Shown: positions 40,943 to 49,609, counted from the first letter of the stretch. The stretch is DNA of 64,000 nucleotides from Reyranella humidisoli (GCF_019039055.1 NZ_JAHOPB010000002.1:248001-312000), one strand, 5' to 3'. Program-made: numbers and translations. Notes: a model not told the origin generated them from the letters alone.

Positions 40943-42385
40943 ATGGTCGGAATCGTGGCCTATGGCGCCTATGTGCCGCGCCTTCGTCTCAACCGTCAGG
41001 CCGTCTACGACGCCAACAAGTGGTTCGCCGCAGGCCTGCGCGGCCTCGCCAAGGGCGAGCGCTCGATGGCCAACTGGGACGAGGACTCGATCACGATGGC
41101 CGTCGAGGCGTCGCGCGACTGCCTGACCAGCCACAAGGCCGAGGACGTCCGCAACATCTACTTCGCCTCGACGACGCACCCGTTCAAGGATCGCCAGAAC
41201 GCCGGCGTGATCGGCACGGCACTGAACGTCGAGCAGAACCTCTCGGCCACCGACATCGGTGGATCGCTCAAGGCGGGCACCTCGGCGCTGATCGCCGGCC
41301 TCAATGCCTCGAAGGAGGGCGCACCGACCCTGGTCACCGCCGCCGACAAGCGCATGGCCCGCGTCGCATCGGCCAACGAATTGAACTATGGCGACGGCGC
41401 CGCGGCGCTCCTGTGCGGCACCGAGAACGTGATCGCCAAGCTGGTCGGCCATCACTCCGTGTCGATGGATTTCGTCGATCACTTCCGCGGCGACGAGTCG
41501 GACTTCGACTATGGCTGGGAAGAGCGCTGGATCCGTGACGAGGGCTACTCGAAGATCGTGCCGCCTGCGATCAAGGCCGGATTGGCCGCGGCCAAGCTGA
41601 AGAACACCGACATCACGCACTTCATCATGCCGAGTCCGATGCCGGCGGTGCCGAAGCAGATGGCCAAGATGGTCGGCATCGGCGAAGGCGCCGTGCGCGA
41701 CCTGCTGGGCGCTTCGCTCGGCGACACGGGGGCGGCCCACGCGCTGGTCATGCTGGTCGATGCGCTCGAGGGCGCCAAGGCCGGCGACAAGATCATGGTG
41801 GTGGCGTTCGGCCAGGGCGTCGACATCCTGGTGTTCGAGGTCACGGCCGAGAAGGACAAGCTTCCCCCGCGCAAGGGCCTGTCGGGCTGGATGGCGCGCC
41901 GGAAGGAAGAGAAGAACTACATGAAGTTCCTCGCCTTCAACGAGATGCTGCCGATCGACAAGGGCATGCGCGCGGAGTTCGACAAGAAGACCGCGCTGTC
42001 GGTCCTGTGGCGCAAGCGCGACATGCTCTACGGGCTGGTCGGCGGCAAGTGCAATGTCTGCGGCACCGTCCAGTTCCCGCGCAGCCAGGTCTGCGTCAAT
42101 CCCAACTGCCACGCGATGGACAGCCAGGATCCCTACGCGATGGCCGGCCTCGAATGCTCGGTGATGTCGTTCACCGCCGATTCGCTGGTCTATTCGCCGG
42201 ATCCGCCGGGTTATTACGGCATGATCACTTTCGCGGAGGGCGGCCGCTTCATGGCCGACTTCACCGACAGCGACAAGGATCAGGTCAAGGTCGGCGCCAA
42301 GATGCGCATGACCTTCCGGATGCGAGACAACGACACCATGCGCGGCGGCTTCAAGCGCTACTTCTGGAAGGCCGCTCCGGCCTAG
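40943..42385 (+). CDS. HMG-CoA-synthase-like protein fused to DUF35 OB-fold
   Basis: A 480-aa fusion. Residues about 1-330 are a thiolase-fold domain like archaeal HMG-CoA synthase; the C-terminal 120 are a DUF35 OB-fold with zinc ribbon (CNVC and CVNPNC). The nucleophile segment ACKAGTAA of archaeal enzymes reads SLKAGTSA, so Cys is Leu109; the Glu of SESHP is Thr77 (STTHP) and the His of HQPNGK is also missing. It is probably not a condensing enzyme. In archaea a separate DUF35 protein links HMGS and thiolase; the intact thiolase next door suggests a scaffold or acyl-CoA-binding role. It heads a five-gene operon. Confidence 0.88.
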   Translation: MVGIVAYGAYVPRLRLNRQAVYDANKWFAAGLRGLAKGERSMANWDEDSITMAVEASRDCLTSHKAEDVRNIYFASTTHPFKDRQNAGVIGTALNVEQNLSATDIGGSLKAGTSALIAGLNASKEGAPTLVTAADKRMARVASANELNYGDGAAALLCGTENVIAKLVGHHSVSMDFVDHFRGDESDFDYGWEERWIRDEGYSKIVPPAIKAGLAAAKLKNTDITHFIMPSPMPAVPKQMAKMVGIGEGAVRDLLGASLGDTGAAHALVMLVDALEGAKAGDKIMVVAFGQGVDILVFEVTAEKDKLPPRKGLSGWMARRKEEKNYMKFLAFNEMLPIDKGMRAEFDKKTALSVLWRKRDMLYGLVGGKCNVCGTVQFPRSQVCVNPNCHAMDSQDPYAMAGLECSVMSFTADSLVYSPDPPGYYGMITFAEGGRFMADFTDSDKDQVKVGAKMRMTFRMRDNDTMRGGFKRYFWKAAPA

Positions 42386-42443
42386 ATCGCGTTCAGTCTT
42401 TCAAGCGTTCAACGTTCAACTTCCATCACCAAGGAGACCTGCA

Positions 42444-43643
42444 ATGGCTCGTGGTATCAAAGACAAGGTCGCTATTCTCGGCATGGGCTGCTCGAAGTTC
42501 GGCGAACGCTGGGACAGCGGCGCCGAGGAGCTGATGCTCGAAGCCTACAGGGAGTGCCTGAAGGATGCGGGCATCGACCAGAACCAGCTCCAGGCAGCCT
42601 GGTTCTCGACCGCCATCGACGAGGTCCATGTCGGCAAGTCCGGCATCCCGCTGTCGACGACGCTGCGCCTGCCGAATATCCCGGTGACGCATGTCGAGAA
42701 CATGTGCGCTTCGGGTACCGAGGCCTTCCGCGGCGCCTGCTACGCCGTCGCCTCGGGCGCGGCCGATTTCGCGCTAGCCGTCGGCGTCGAGAAGCTCAAG
42801 GACACCGGCTACGGCGGCCTGCCGGGCGGCCGTGGCGGCCCGCTGCAGGTCTTGTGGAACGCGAGCGGCACGGCGCCGGGCAACTTCGCCCAGCTCGCCA
42901 CCGCCTACATGACCGCGCACGGCGTCTCGGGCGAGGATCTCAAGAAGGCGATCGGCCACGTCTCCTGGAAGAGCCACCAGAACGGCGCCAAGAATCCGAA
43001 GGCCCATCTGCAGAAGGCCGTCGAGATGGAAACCATCCTCAACGCGCCGATGATCGCCTCGCCGCTCGGCCTGTTCGACTGCTGCGGCGTGTCGGACGGT
43101 GCGGCCGCGGCCATCGTCACGACGCCCGAGATCGCCAAGGCGCTCGGCAAGAAGGACATCGTCAGCGTCAAGGCGCTGCAGCTCTCCGTCTCGAACGGCT
43201 CGGAGTCGGGCCACAATTCGTGGGACGGCAGCTACTTCCACACCACGCGCATCGCGGCGAAGAAGGCCTACGAAGAGGCCGGGATCAAGAGTCCGCGCGA
43301 CGAAGTGTCGATGTTCGAGGTCCATGACTGTTTCTCCGTCACCGAACTCGTGACCATGGAGGACCTGCACATCTCCGAGACCGGCAAGGGCTGGAAGGAC
43401 GTGCTCGACGGCTTCTACGACGCCGATGGCACGATCCCCTGTCAGATCGACGGCGGCCTCAAGTGCTTCGGCCATCCGATCGGCGCCTCGGGCCTGCGCA
43501 TGCTCTACGAGATGTACCTGCAGCTCCAGGGCAAGGCCGGCCCCCGCCAGCTCAAGGACCCGCGCATCGGCATGACGCATAATCTCGGCGGCGCGCCGCG
43601 CGAGAATATTTCGAGCGTCGCCATCGTCGGCCGCTACGAGTAG
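42444..43643 (+). CDS. SCPx/archaeal-type thiolase
   Basis: A 399-aa thiolase. Catalytic residues are complete: Cys88 in ENMCASGTEAF, His294 in FEVHDCFSVTEL and His344 in CFGHPIGASGLR. The GGLKCFGHPIGASG and HDCF forms place it with SCPx and archaeal acetyl-CoA C-acetyltransferases rather than FadA. It would cleave or form a C-C bond in a CoA thioester, possibly complexed with the DUF35 part of the upstream protein, as in Ltp2/DUF35 aldolases of steroid degraders. AAGGAGA precedes the start. Confidence 0.92.
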   Translation: MARGIKDKVAILGMGCSKFGERWDSGAEELMLEAYRECLKDAGIDQNQLQAAWFSTAIDEVHVGKSGIPLSTTLRLPNIPVTHVENMCASGTEAFRGACYAVASGAADFALAVGVEKLKDTGYGGLPGGRGGPLQVLWNASGTAPGNFAQLATAYMTAHGVSGEDLKKAIGHVSWKSHQNGAKNPKAHLQKAVEMETILNAPMIASPLGLFDCCGVSDGAAAAIVTTPEIAKALGKKDIVSVKALQLSVSNGSESGHNSWDGSYFHTTRIAAKKAYEEAGIKSPRDEVSMFEVHDCFSVTELVTMEDLHISETGKGWKDVLDGFYDADGTIPCQIDGGLKCFGHPIGASGLRMLYEMYLQLQGKAGPRQLKDPRIGMTHNLGGAPRENISSVAIVGRYE

Positions 43644-43657
43644 TCACGAAACGCGAG

Positions 43658-43702
43658 GCCCTCTCTCTGGCTCATGGGCAGTCGGGGAGAGGGCTTTTCT
43701 TT
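43658..43702 (+). terminator. Hairpin with T tract after the thiolase gene
   Basis: Eight-base arms GCCCTCTC (43658-43665) and GAGAGGGC (43687-43694) with a 21-base loop, followed by TTTTCTTT. It may attenuate rather than end transcription, since the MaoC genes downstream appear to belong to the same pathway. Confidence 0.65.
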
Positions 43703-43726
43703 GCACACGTTCCGGAGGAGACATTC

Positions 43727-44188
43727 ATGGAGCTCGACAAGAAGCTCATCGGCCATGAGTTCGCGCCGTTCACCGCTGCCGTAGAGGCAGGCAAGATCAA
43801 GCTGTTCTGCAAGGCCATCGGCGAGGAAGATCCGATCTATTCGGATGAAGTCGCAGCCAAGGCGGCGGGCTACCGCGGCATCACCGCGCCGCTCACCTTT
43901 CTGCGCGCGCTGCAGGCCGACGATCCCAACAAAGGCGGGCTCCTGCGCCTGCTCAACGTCGATATCGGCCTGATCCTGCATGGCGAGCAGCACTTCGAGT
44001 ATTTCGCGCCGGTGGTGGTCGGCGACGTCGTCACCTGCCAGGAAAAGGTCGTCGACATCTACGACAAGAAGGGCGGCGCGCTCTGGTTCGTCGTCCAGGA
44101 GATGGAGATGAAGGACCAGGCGGGCAAGCTGCTGGCCAAGGGCCGCGGCGTCACCGTCGTGCGCAACCCCGACGCAGGCAAGAAGTGA
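43727..44188 (+). CDS. MaoC-like dehydratase subunit, FAS1-type N-domain
   Basis: A 153-aa hotdog protein of the MaoC N-terminal type (MELDKKLIGHEFAPF, then FCKAIGEEDPIYSDEVAAKA). It lacks the full hydratase-2 motif that the next gene carries, so it is probably the structural half of a heterodimer, as in HadA/HadB or ChsH1/ChsH2. Its stop lies just before the next start (12 bases), and they would be co-translated. Function: hydration or dehydration of an enoyl/3-hydroxyacyl thioester together with its partner. Confidence 0.87.
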   Translation: MELDKKLIGHEFAPFTAAVEAGKIKLFCKAIGEEDPIYSDEVAAKAAGYRGITAPLTFLRALQADDPNKGGLLRLLNVDIGLILHGEQHFEYFAPVVVGDVVTCQEKVVDIYDKKGGALWFVVQEMEMKDQAGKLLAKGRGVTVVRNPDAGKK

Positions 44189-44199
44189 GGGAGGCAATC

Positions 44200-44622
44200 A
44201 TGACGACCGCTCCGAAATTTGCCGACGTGAAGGTCGGCGACGAACTGAAGCCGCTGGTACTGCCGCCGGTCAGCCGCCACCAGCTCGCCCTCTATTGCGG
44301 CGGCTCGGGCGACCATAACCCGATCCATGTCGACATCGACTTCGCGAAGAAGTTCGGCTTCAAGGACGTGTTCGCCCACGGCATGCTGTCGATGGCTTTC
44401 CTGGGCCGCCTGGTGACGAGCTGGGTGCCGCAAAAGCAGGTTCGCGGCCTCGGCACGCGCTTCACCTCGATCACCTGGGTCGGCGACGTCATCACCGTCA
44501 GCGGCAAGGTCACGGGCAAGCGCGAGAAGGACGGCGAGACGCTGGTCGATCTCGAGGTCAAGTGCACCAACCAGAACGGCCAGGACACGCTCCAGGGCTC
44601 TGCCACGGTCGCGCTGAATTAA
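44200..44622 (+). CDS. MaoC-like dehydratase catalytic subunit
   Basis: A 140-aa MaoC hotdog protein with the hydratase-2 motif GSGDHNPIHVD (catalytic Asp and His) and FAHGMLSMAFLG. It is expected to form the active half of an (R)-specific enoyl-CoA hydratase with the upstream protein. The ATG at 44200 has GGGAGG before it; a GTG at 44185 overlapping the upstream stop is less likely. The SDR gene starts 22 bases downstream. Confidence 0.9.
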   Translation: MTTAPKFADVKVGDELKPLVLPPVSRHQLALYCGGSGDHNPIHVDIDFAKKFGFKDVFAHGMLSMAFLGRLVTSWVPQKQVRGLGTRFTSITWVGDVITVSGKVTGKREKDGETLVDLEVKCTNQNGQDTLQGSATVALN

Positions 44623-44644
44623 GTCAGGGTTCCAGGAGAACGAC

Positions 44645-45469
44645 ATGGGTCAGATGGATGGCAAGGTGGCGATCGTCACCGGTTCGGGACGCGGCATCGG
44701 CAAGGAAATCGCGTTGCGTCTGGTGCGCGACGGCGCCAGCGTCGTGATCAACGATATCGACGATGCGCCGGCGCAGGAGACGGTCGCCGAGATCATCAGG
44801 ATGGGCGGCAAGGCGGTGGCCTGCAACGGCGACGTCGCCAAGCCCGACTTCGGCGATCGCATCGTCAAGACGGCGGTCGACGCGTTCGGCGACTGCCATG
44901 TCGTCGTGAACAATGCCGGCTACACCTGGGACTCGGTCATCCAGAAGATGAGCGACGAGCAGTGGTACGCGATCCTCGACGTCCACCTGACGGCGCCGTT
45001 CCGTGTTCTGCGTGCCTTCCAGCAGCACTTCCGCACCGCCGTCGAGAAGGAGCGGGCCGAAGGCAAGCGCGTCGTCCGCAAGGTCGTGAACATTTCCTCG
45101 ACCTCGGGCGTCAACGGCAACGCCGGCCAGTCGAACTACGCGGCGGGCAAGGCCGGCATCATCGGACTCACCAAGACGCTGGCCAAGGAGTTCGGCCGCT
45201 ACGACGTCACCGTCAACGCCGTGGCCTTCGGCTACATCCAGACGCGCCTCACCAAGCCGCTTGCCCAGGGCGAGGCCGGCGAGATCGAGGTCCAGGGCCG
45301 CACGGTGAAGATCGGCGTCCAGGGCGGCCGTATCGCCGCCATGAACCAGATGATCCCGCTCGGCCGTGGCGGCCTGCCCGAGGAAGCGGCGGGCTCGGTC
45401 TACCTGTTCTGCAGCCCCGACAGCGACTATGTCAGCGGCCAATGCCTGGTCGTAAACGGTGGTCTCTGA
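44645..45469 (+). CDS. SDR-family 3-oxoacyl/3-hydroxyacyl-CoA reductase-like
   Basis: A 274-aa short-chain dehydrogenase with cofactor loop IVTGSGRGIGKEIALRL, VNNAGYTW, catalytic Ser in NISSTSG and YAAGK, and the end DYVSGQCLVVNGG. The GQSNYAAGKAGIIGLTKTLA pattern is shared with FabG and the dehydrogenase domain of peroxisomal multifunctional enzyme type 2. It would reduce or oxidise the 3-position of the acyl-CoA handled by the MaoC pair and thiolase. It is the last gene before a strong terminator. Confidence 0.9.
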   Translation: MGQMDGKVAIVTGSGRGIGKEIALRLVRDGASVVINDIDDAPAQETVAEIIRMGGKAVACNGDVAKPDFGDRIVKTAVDAFGDCHVVVNNAGYTWDSVIQKMSDEQWYAILDVHLTAPFRVLRAFQQHFRTAVEKERAEGKRVVRKVVNISSTSGVNGNAGQSNYAAGKAGIIGLTKTLAKEFGRYDVTVNAVAFGYIQTRLTKPLAQGEAGEIEVQGRTVKIGVQGGRIAAMNQMIPLGRGGLPEEAAGSVYLFCSPDSDYVSGQCLVVNGGL

Positions 45470-45497
45470 CCGCGGCCCTGCGGCGCGAAAGATCGAA

Positions 45498-45522
45498 GGG
45501 TGGCCCGCGGGCCACCCTTTTT
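45498..45522 (+). terminator. Terminator of the acyl-CoA operon
   Basis: Perfect 9-bp stem GGGTGGCCC/GGGCCACCC with a two-base loop (45498-45517) and five T residues. It closes the operon 28 bases after the SDR stop and isolates it from the FAD monooxygenase gene. Confidence 0.88.
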
Positions 45523-45554
45523 CGTTGGACCGGTTTCCCGGCTAGGATGACCGC

Positions 45555-46769
45555 ATGGCGCTGAGGTCCCTTGAGGTCGGTATCGTGGGTTGCGGCGTCG
45601 CCGGTCAGGCGGCCGCGAGCTTTCTGGCCGATGCGGGGCACCGCGTCACCGTGCTGGAGCGCTTCCGGGAGCCGCGACCGGTGGGCGCCGGCTTGCTGCT
45701 GCAGCCTACCGGCCTCGCCGTACTGCGCGCTCTCGGGCTGGAACAGGCCGCCCGGACGGCGGGCGCGCGCATCGACGGGCTCTTCGGCGAGAATCAGAAG
45801 GGACGCCCCGTTCTCGACCTCGCCTATGGCGACCTGCACCCGGCGGCGTTCGGACTGGGCATCCACCGGTCGGTCCTGTTCGACCTTCTGCACCATCGTC
45901 TGCTCGCGTCGGGTGCCCGCCTGGTCACCGACACCGAGATCGTCGACGTCGTTCGCGACGGTGCGCGGGCGGTCGCCGCCGATACGAAGGGAGGACGCCA
46001 TGGCCCGTTCGACCTGCTGATCGTTGCCGATGGTGCGCACTCGCTCCTGCGCGAGCGCGTGATGCCGGGGTCGCGCGCACCGCTCTACCCGTGGGGCTGC
46101 ATCTGGACGACGGTCCAGGATAGCCAGGCATTCGGCGCCGCCGGGCTCCTGCGCCAGCGGGTTGCCGGCTCGACGATCATGATGGGCCTCCTGCCGGTGG
46201 CGCCGGACAAGCTCACGATGTTCTGGAGCCTGCCTGCCGCCGATCTCGCCGCGCATCTTCCCCTCGATCTCGAATCCGTGCGGGACGAGGCGCTGTGGTT
46301 GTGGCCGGAAGCCGGGCCGACGATCGAGTACGCGGTCGCGGCCGATGACTTTTTCCGCGCGACCTACCGGCACGTCGCCCTGCCGCGCTGGAACGAGGGT
46401 CCGGTCCTGTTCATGGGCGACGCCGCGCACGGCACCAGTCCGCAGCTCGGGCAGGGCGCCAATCTCGGCCTGCTCGATGCCCATGCGCTCGGGCGCAGCC
46501 TCGCCGAAGCGGGCGACCTTGCGGAGGCGATGAACCTCTTTGCCCGGCGGCGAGGACCGCCCAGCCATTTCTATCGGCGCGCCAGCCACCTCGTGACGCC
46601 GCTGTTCCAGTCCGAGGGGCAGGTGCTCGGCTGGCTCCGCGATCTCACGATGCGCCATGCCTGTCAGGCGCCGGTCTTGCGGCCGATGATGACGAGCATT
46701 CTGGCGGGCCTGCGGCGCGGCTGGCTGTCGAGCGAGTCGCTCGACGCCGACGGCCGGTATCGACTTTAG
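45555..46769 (+). CDS. FAD-dependent monooxygenase, UbiH/salicylate hydroxylase-like
   Basis: Group A flavoprotein monooxygenase, 404 aa. FAD loop GIVGCGVAGQAAASFLADAG, DG motif IVADGAHSLLRERV and GD motif LFMGDAAHGTSPQLGQGANL are all present. The family hydroxylates aromatic or quinone-like rings; the substrate here is unknown. A separate unit from the preceding operon. Its stop overlaps the end of the convergent AraC gene by four bases. Confidence 0.9.
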   Translation: MALRSLEVGIVGCGVAGQAAASFLADAGHRVTVLERFREPRPVGAGLLLQPTGLAVLRALGLEQAARTAGARIDGLFGENQKGRPVLDLAYGDLHPAAFGLGIHRSVLFDLLHHRLLASGARLVTDTEIVDVVRDGARAVAADTKGGRHGPFDLLIVADGAHSLLRERVMPGSRAPLYPWGCIWTTVQDSQAFGAAGLLRQRVAGSTIMMGLLPVAPDKLTMFWSLPAADLAAHLPLDLESVRDEALWLWPEAGPTIEYAVAADDFFRATYRHVALPRWNEGPVLFMGDAAHGTSPQLGQGANLGLLDAHALGRSLAEAGDLAEAMNLFARRRGPPSHFYRRASHLVTPLFQSEGQVLGWLRDLTMRHACQAPVLRPMMTSILAGLRRGWLSSESLDADGRYRL

Positions 46770-47569
46770 GTTCGTCGCGACAGGTTCGCCCAGCGGCCGG
46801 GAGTCACGCCGAAACGGGCAGAGAAATGCCGCGTGAGATGGCTCTGGTCGGCAAAGCCCGCCGCGGCGGCGGCTTCCGAGAGGGCAGTGCCCTCCGCGAT
46901 CATCGCCTGTACGTGCATCAGGCGCTGCCCGACCTGGAAGCGATGCGGCGAGGTGCCGAAGGCCGCGCGGAAATGGCGGGCCAGGCTGAAGCGGTCGAGC
47001 CCGCTTACCTGCTCGAGTTCGTCCGACCCCACGACGCGGTGAGCCTCCGCCACCAGAAAGTCGCGCGCCCGGGTCGCCGCTCGCAGCGCCACACTGCCCC
47101 GGCGCCTGCGCGGAGGGCCGTCGCTTCGCCGCGCCAGCAGATCGGCGAAGCGGCCGACCAGTGCGTCGACGGCCAGCGGTTCGAGAGCCTGCGGGAAATC
47201 GACGAAAGCCTCGGCGACGGCGCTGGCCATGGCTTCGTCGCGGGCGACGGCGTCGGCGACATAGGGCGGGCCGGCGCCGTCGAGCGCTTCCGAGACGGCC
47301 GCCGGGTCTAGATAGAGCATACGGTAGGCGAAGGCGCCGCCCTCGCCGGCATGGCCGTCATGCGGTTCGTCCGGATGCAGAACCAGCACCTGCCCGCCAT
47401 GGCTGGCCCGCAGGCTGCCGCGATAGTGGAACTGCTGTACGCCATAGAGGGTGAGACCGATGCCGTAGGTCTCGTGCCGATGCAGATCGTAGGCATGCCC
47501 GCCGAAGCGCGCCGCCAGGCGCTGCAGGCCGGCGGTCGGTCGGTCGAGGCGGATCTGGTCGGCGTTCAT
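46766..47569 (-). CDS. AraC-family transcriptional regulator
   Basis: About 267 aa: an N-terminal cupin-like ligand domain (YDLHRHETYGIGLTLYG, LVLHPDEPHDGHAG) of the AraC-binding type and a C-terminal pair of HTH motifs (LARHFRAAFGTSPHRF and HLTRHFSARFGVTPGRW). The ATG at 47569 is preferred; in-frame starts at 47602 and 47620 would overlap the divergent DUF2000 gene. The arrangement suggests it controls that gene and perhaps itself. Confidence 0.88.
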   Translation of the reverse strand: MNADQIRLDRPTAGLQRLAARFGGHAYDLHRHETYGIGLTLYGVQQFHYRGSLRASHGGQVLVLHPDEPHDGHAGEGGAFAYRMLYLDPAAVSEALDGAGPPYVADAVARDEAMASAVAEAFVDFPQALEPLAVDALVGRFADLLARRSDGPPRRRRGSVALRAATRARDFLVAEAHRVVGSDELEQVSGLDRFSLARHFRAAFGTSPHRFQVGQRLMHVQAMIAEGTALSEAAAAAGFADQSHLTRHFSARFGVTPGRWANLSRRT

Positions 47570-47609
47570 TGCACGAATGTTCAAGACGGCGGTTCGCAGC
47601 ATGCCCCAT

Positions 47610-48029
47610 ATGGGTGTCATGATCTACGAAACCAAGACAGCGCTCGTGCTTCGCAAGGACCTGGCGGCCTGGCAGACGGCCAATGTCGCGGCCTTCCTGG
47701 CCGGCGGTCTCGCCGGAACCCATGCCCACCTGATGGGTGAGCCGTATCTCGATGCGAACGGACGGGCCTACACGGCGCTCATCCGCGAACCGGTCTTCGT
47801 CTATGGCGCGACGCTGGAGGAGTTGCAGCGCACCCACCAACGCGCGCTCTCCCGCGAGCTGGTGCCGGCGATCTACATCGAGCCGATGTTCGCCACGACC
47901 AACGACGCAGACAACCGCGCCGCCGTGGCCGCGGCCCCGGTCGAGGCGATGAATTTCGTCGGCATCGGCGTCCATGGGCCGCGCAAGGCCGTCGACAAGG
48001 TCGTCAACGGTCTGAAGTTCCTGTCATAG
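47610..48029 (+). CDS. DUF2000 family protein
   Basis: About 139 aa, with KTALVLRKDLAAWQTANVAA near the start and AAVAAAPVEAMNFVGIGVHG near the end, which match DUF2000; solved members have a peptidyl-tRNA hydrolase 2-like fold, but no activity is assigned. It is divergent from the AraC gene, a pairing common in bacteria. The start is either 47610 or 47619. Its last 26 bases overlap the convergent MFS gene. Confidence 0.8.
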   Translation: MGVMIYETKTALVLRKDLAAWQTANVAAFLAGGLAGTHAHLMGEPYLDANGRAYTALIREPVFVYGATLEELQRTHQRALSRELVPAIYIEPMFATTNDADNRAAVAAAPVEAMNFVGIGVHGPRKAVDKVVNGLKFLS

Positions 48030-49224
48030 CGGGGAGCCGCCGCGCGCCCGTCAGGATCAGCACCGCCGCCGCGAGGTTGAGGCCCATGCAGACAACCAGC
48101 GGCAGGCCGTAGCCGCCGGAGGCGTCGCGCAGGATGCCGAGCAGGCCCGGCCCGAAGGCATAGAGGGTCTGCACGACGGCGGTGGAAAGCGCGACGATCG
48201 CCGGGAACTGGTCGAGTGTGTATTCGCGCTGCACGATCATCGGCGACAGGGTGATGTTGTTGCCGACCGAGAGTCCGTAGACGGCGCAGGCGCTGTAGAC
48301 CAGCAGCGGCGCGTGCGCCGTGGCCAGCACCGCGATGGCCCCGACCTGGACAAGGAAGCAGATCGCCGAGGCGCGCCGGGGTTGGAGCCGGTCGATGACG
48401 AGGCCGAGGACGAGACGGCCGACCAGTGCCATGACGGCGTTGATGCCGACGGCCAGCGCGGGATCGACCGCCGGGCCGCCGCTTTCGGCGCGGGCGCTCA
48501 CCAGCGGTACGAGATGGGTGAGGAAGCCTACCTGGGAGAGAAGCACGAAGGCGAAGGGCGCGGAAATGCTCCAGAAATGCCACTGCCGCAGCGGTGCCAG
48601 ACGTTTAGGCCGTACAGCCGACGTCTTGGGCGACAGCGGGCCCCTGCGCACGAACAGGGCGACGGTGCCGGCGGCGATGACGATGCCGATCAGCACGAGA
48701 AGCCGCTCCGCCCTGGCGAACCCGAGCGCCGGAATCGCCGCGAGCAGGACCGGAGTGACCGCGAGACCGGCAACCGTCGCGCCGCTCAGGGCGAGGTTGA
48801 GGGCGAGCCCGCGCTTGCGGTCGAACCACTGTCCGACGGTGGCGGCGATCGGCGCGACGCTGGTCGCGTTCCAGCCCGGCGCCATGACGACGTAGAGCGC
48901 GACCAGTTGCCAGGGCTCCGTGACCGATGGCAGCAACAGCAGCGCCGAAGTGGTGATCGAGAGGCCCGCCAGGAACACGGTCCTCGGACCGAAGCGGCCG
49001 ATCGCCTCGGCGATGCGCGGCAGCAGGAAGGCGCCTAGAACATAGTGCGCGGTGACGACCGACGAGATGAAGCCCGTCGACCAGCCATGGGCCCGCTGCA
49101 GCTCAACGAGATAGATGCCGTGCGCATAGAAGCCGAAGCCCCAGGCGAACACGGCGGAGACGAAGCACGCGAAGACGACGCGCCACGCGGCCGGCGAGGT
49201 ATCGGCGGCCGCGGTCACGGACAT
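48004..49224 (-). CDS. MFS transporter
   Basis: A 406-aa major facilitator with twelve predicted helices in two halves, a central loop (RRGPLSPKTSAVRPKRLAPL) and the helix 2-3 type motif near SGFISSVVTAHYVLGAF. It resembles the monocarboxylate/oxalate-formate antiporter group. The gene overlaps the DUF2000 end, and the NTF2-like gene lies 13 bases upstream on the same strand. Substrate unknown. Confidence 0.88.
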   Translation of the reverse strand: MSVTAAADTSPAAWRVVFACFVSAVFAWGFGFYAHGIYLVELQRAHGWSTGFISSVVTAHYVLGAFLLPRIAEAIGRFGPRTVFLAGLSITTSALLLLPSVTEPWQLVALYVVMAPGWNATSVAPIAATVGQWFDRKRGLALNLALSGATVAGLAVTPVLLAAIPALGFARAERLLVLIGIVIAAGTVALFVRRGPLSPKTSAVRPKRLAPLRQWHFWSISAPFAFVLLSQVGFLTHLVPLVSARAESGGPAVDPALAVGINAVMALVGRLVLGLVIDRLQPRRASAICFLVQVGAIAVLATAHAPLLVYSACAVYGLSVGNNITLSPMIVQREYTLDQFPAIVALSTAVVQTLYAFGPGLLGILRDASGGYGLPLVVCMGLNLAAAVLILTGARRLPAMTGTSDR

Positions 49225-49237
49225 GCGGGGCGCGCGT

Positions 49238-49609
49238 TCAGGAGCGGCTGACGTGGGCGGATACGCAACGCCAGCCCTCCGGCGTCAACTGCCAGTCGTC
49301 GGTGTACCAGCCCCGGCCCGGGTTGCCGTCCGGCCTGGTGTAGCTGGTTCGGGCATGGATGATCGCGAAGTCGCCCAGCAGGCGGATCTTGACGTCGTGC
49401 TCGTGCAGCCCCGTGACCGGCGAGCCGCGACCGATCTGTGCCAGGAACGCCGCGCGGTCGATCAGCGTGCCATCGGGGTTGGTGTTGTGGAAATCCCGCG
49501 ACAGGTGCCGGTCGAACCATTGGACGTCGGCCTCGGCGACGGACCGCACGAAATGATGGTTGAGATCGTGCAGCACGGAGAGATGCCGGGCGGATGTGTC
49601 GTCGGTCAC
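49238..49609 (-). CDS. NTF2/SnoaL-like protein
   Basis: A 123-aa protein with the cone-like NTF2 fold suggested by DVQWFDRHLSRDFHNTNPDG, IDRAAFLAQI, IIHARTSYTRPDG and the C-terminal GWRCVSAHVS. DUF4440-type members act as small-molecule isomerases, hydrolases or binding proteins; no specific role can be given. A GTG start is chosen because GGAGGAAC stands before it; it overlaps the stop of the truncated AHSA1 gene (GTGA). Confidence 0.78.
   Translation of the reverse strand: MTDDTSARHLSVLHDLNHHFVRSVAEADVQWFDRHLSRDFHNTNPDGTLIDRAAFLAQIGRGSPVTGLHEHDVKIRLLGDFAIIHARTSYTRPDGNPGRGWYTDDWQLTPEGWRCVSAHVSRS

Noticed and set aside
42407..42420. GTTCAAC direct repeat between the HMGS-like and thiolase genes
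   Set aside because: Two 7-base units are too short to mean much, and the spacing does not match a LexA box.
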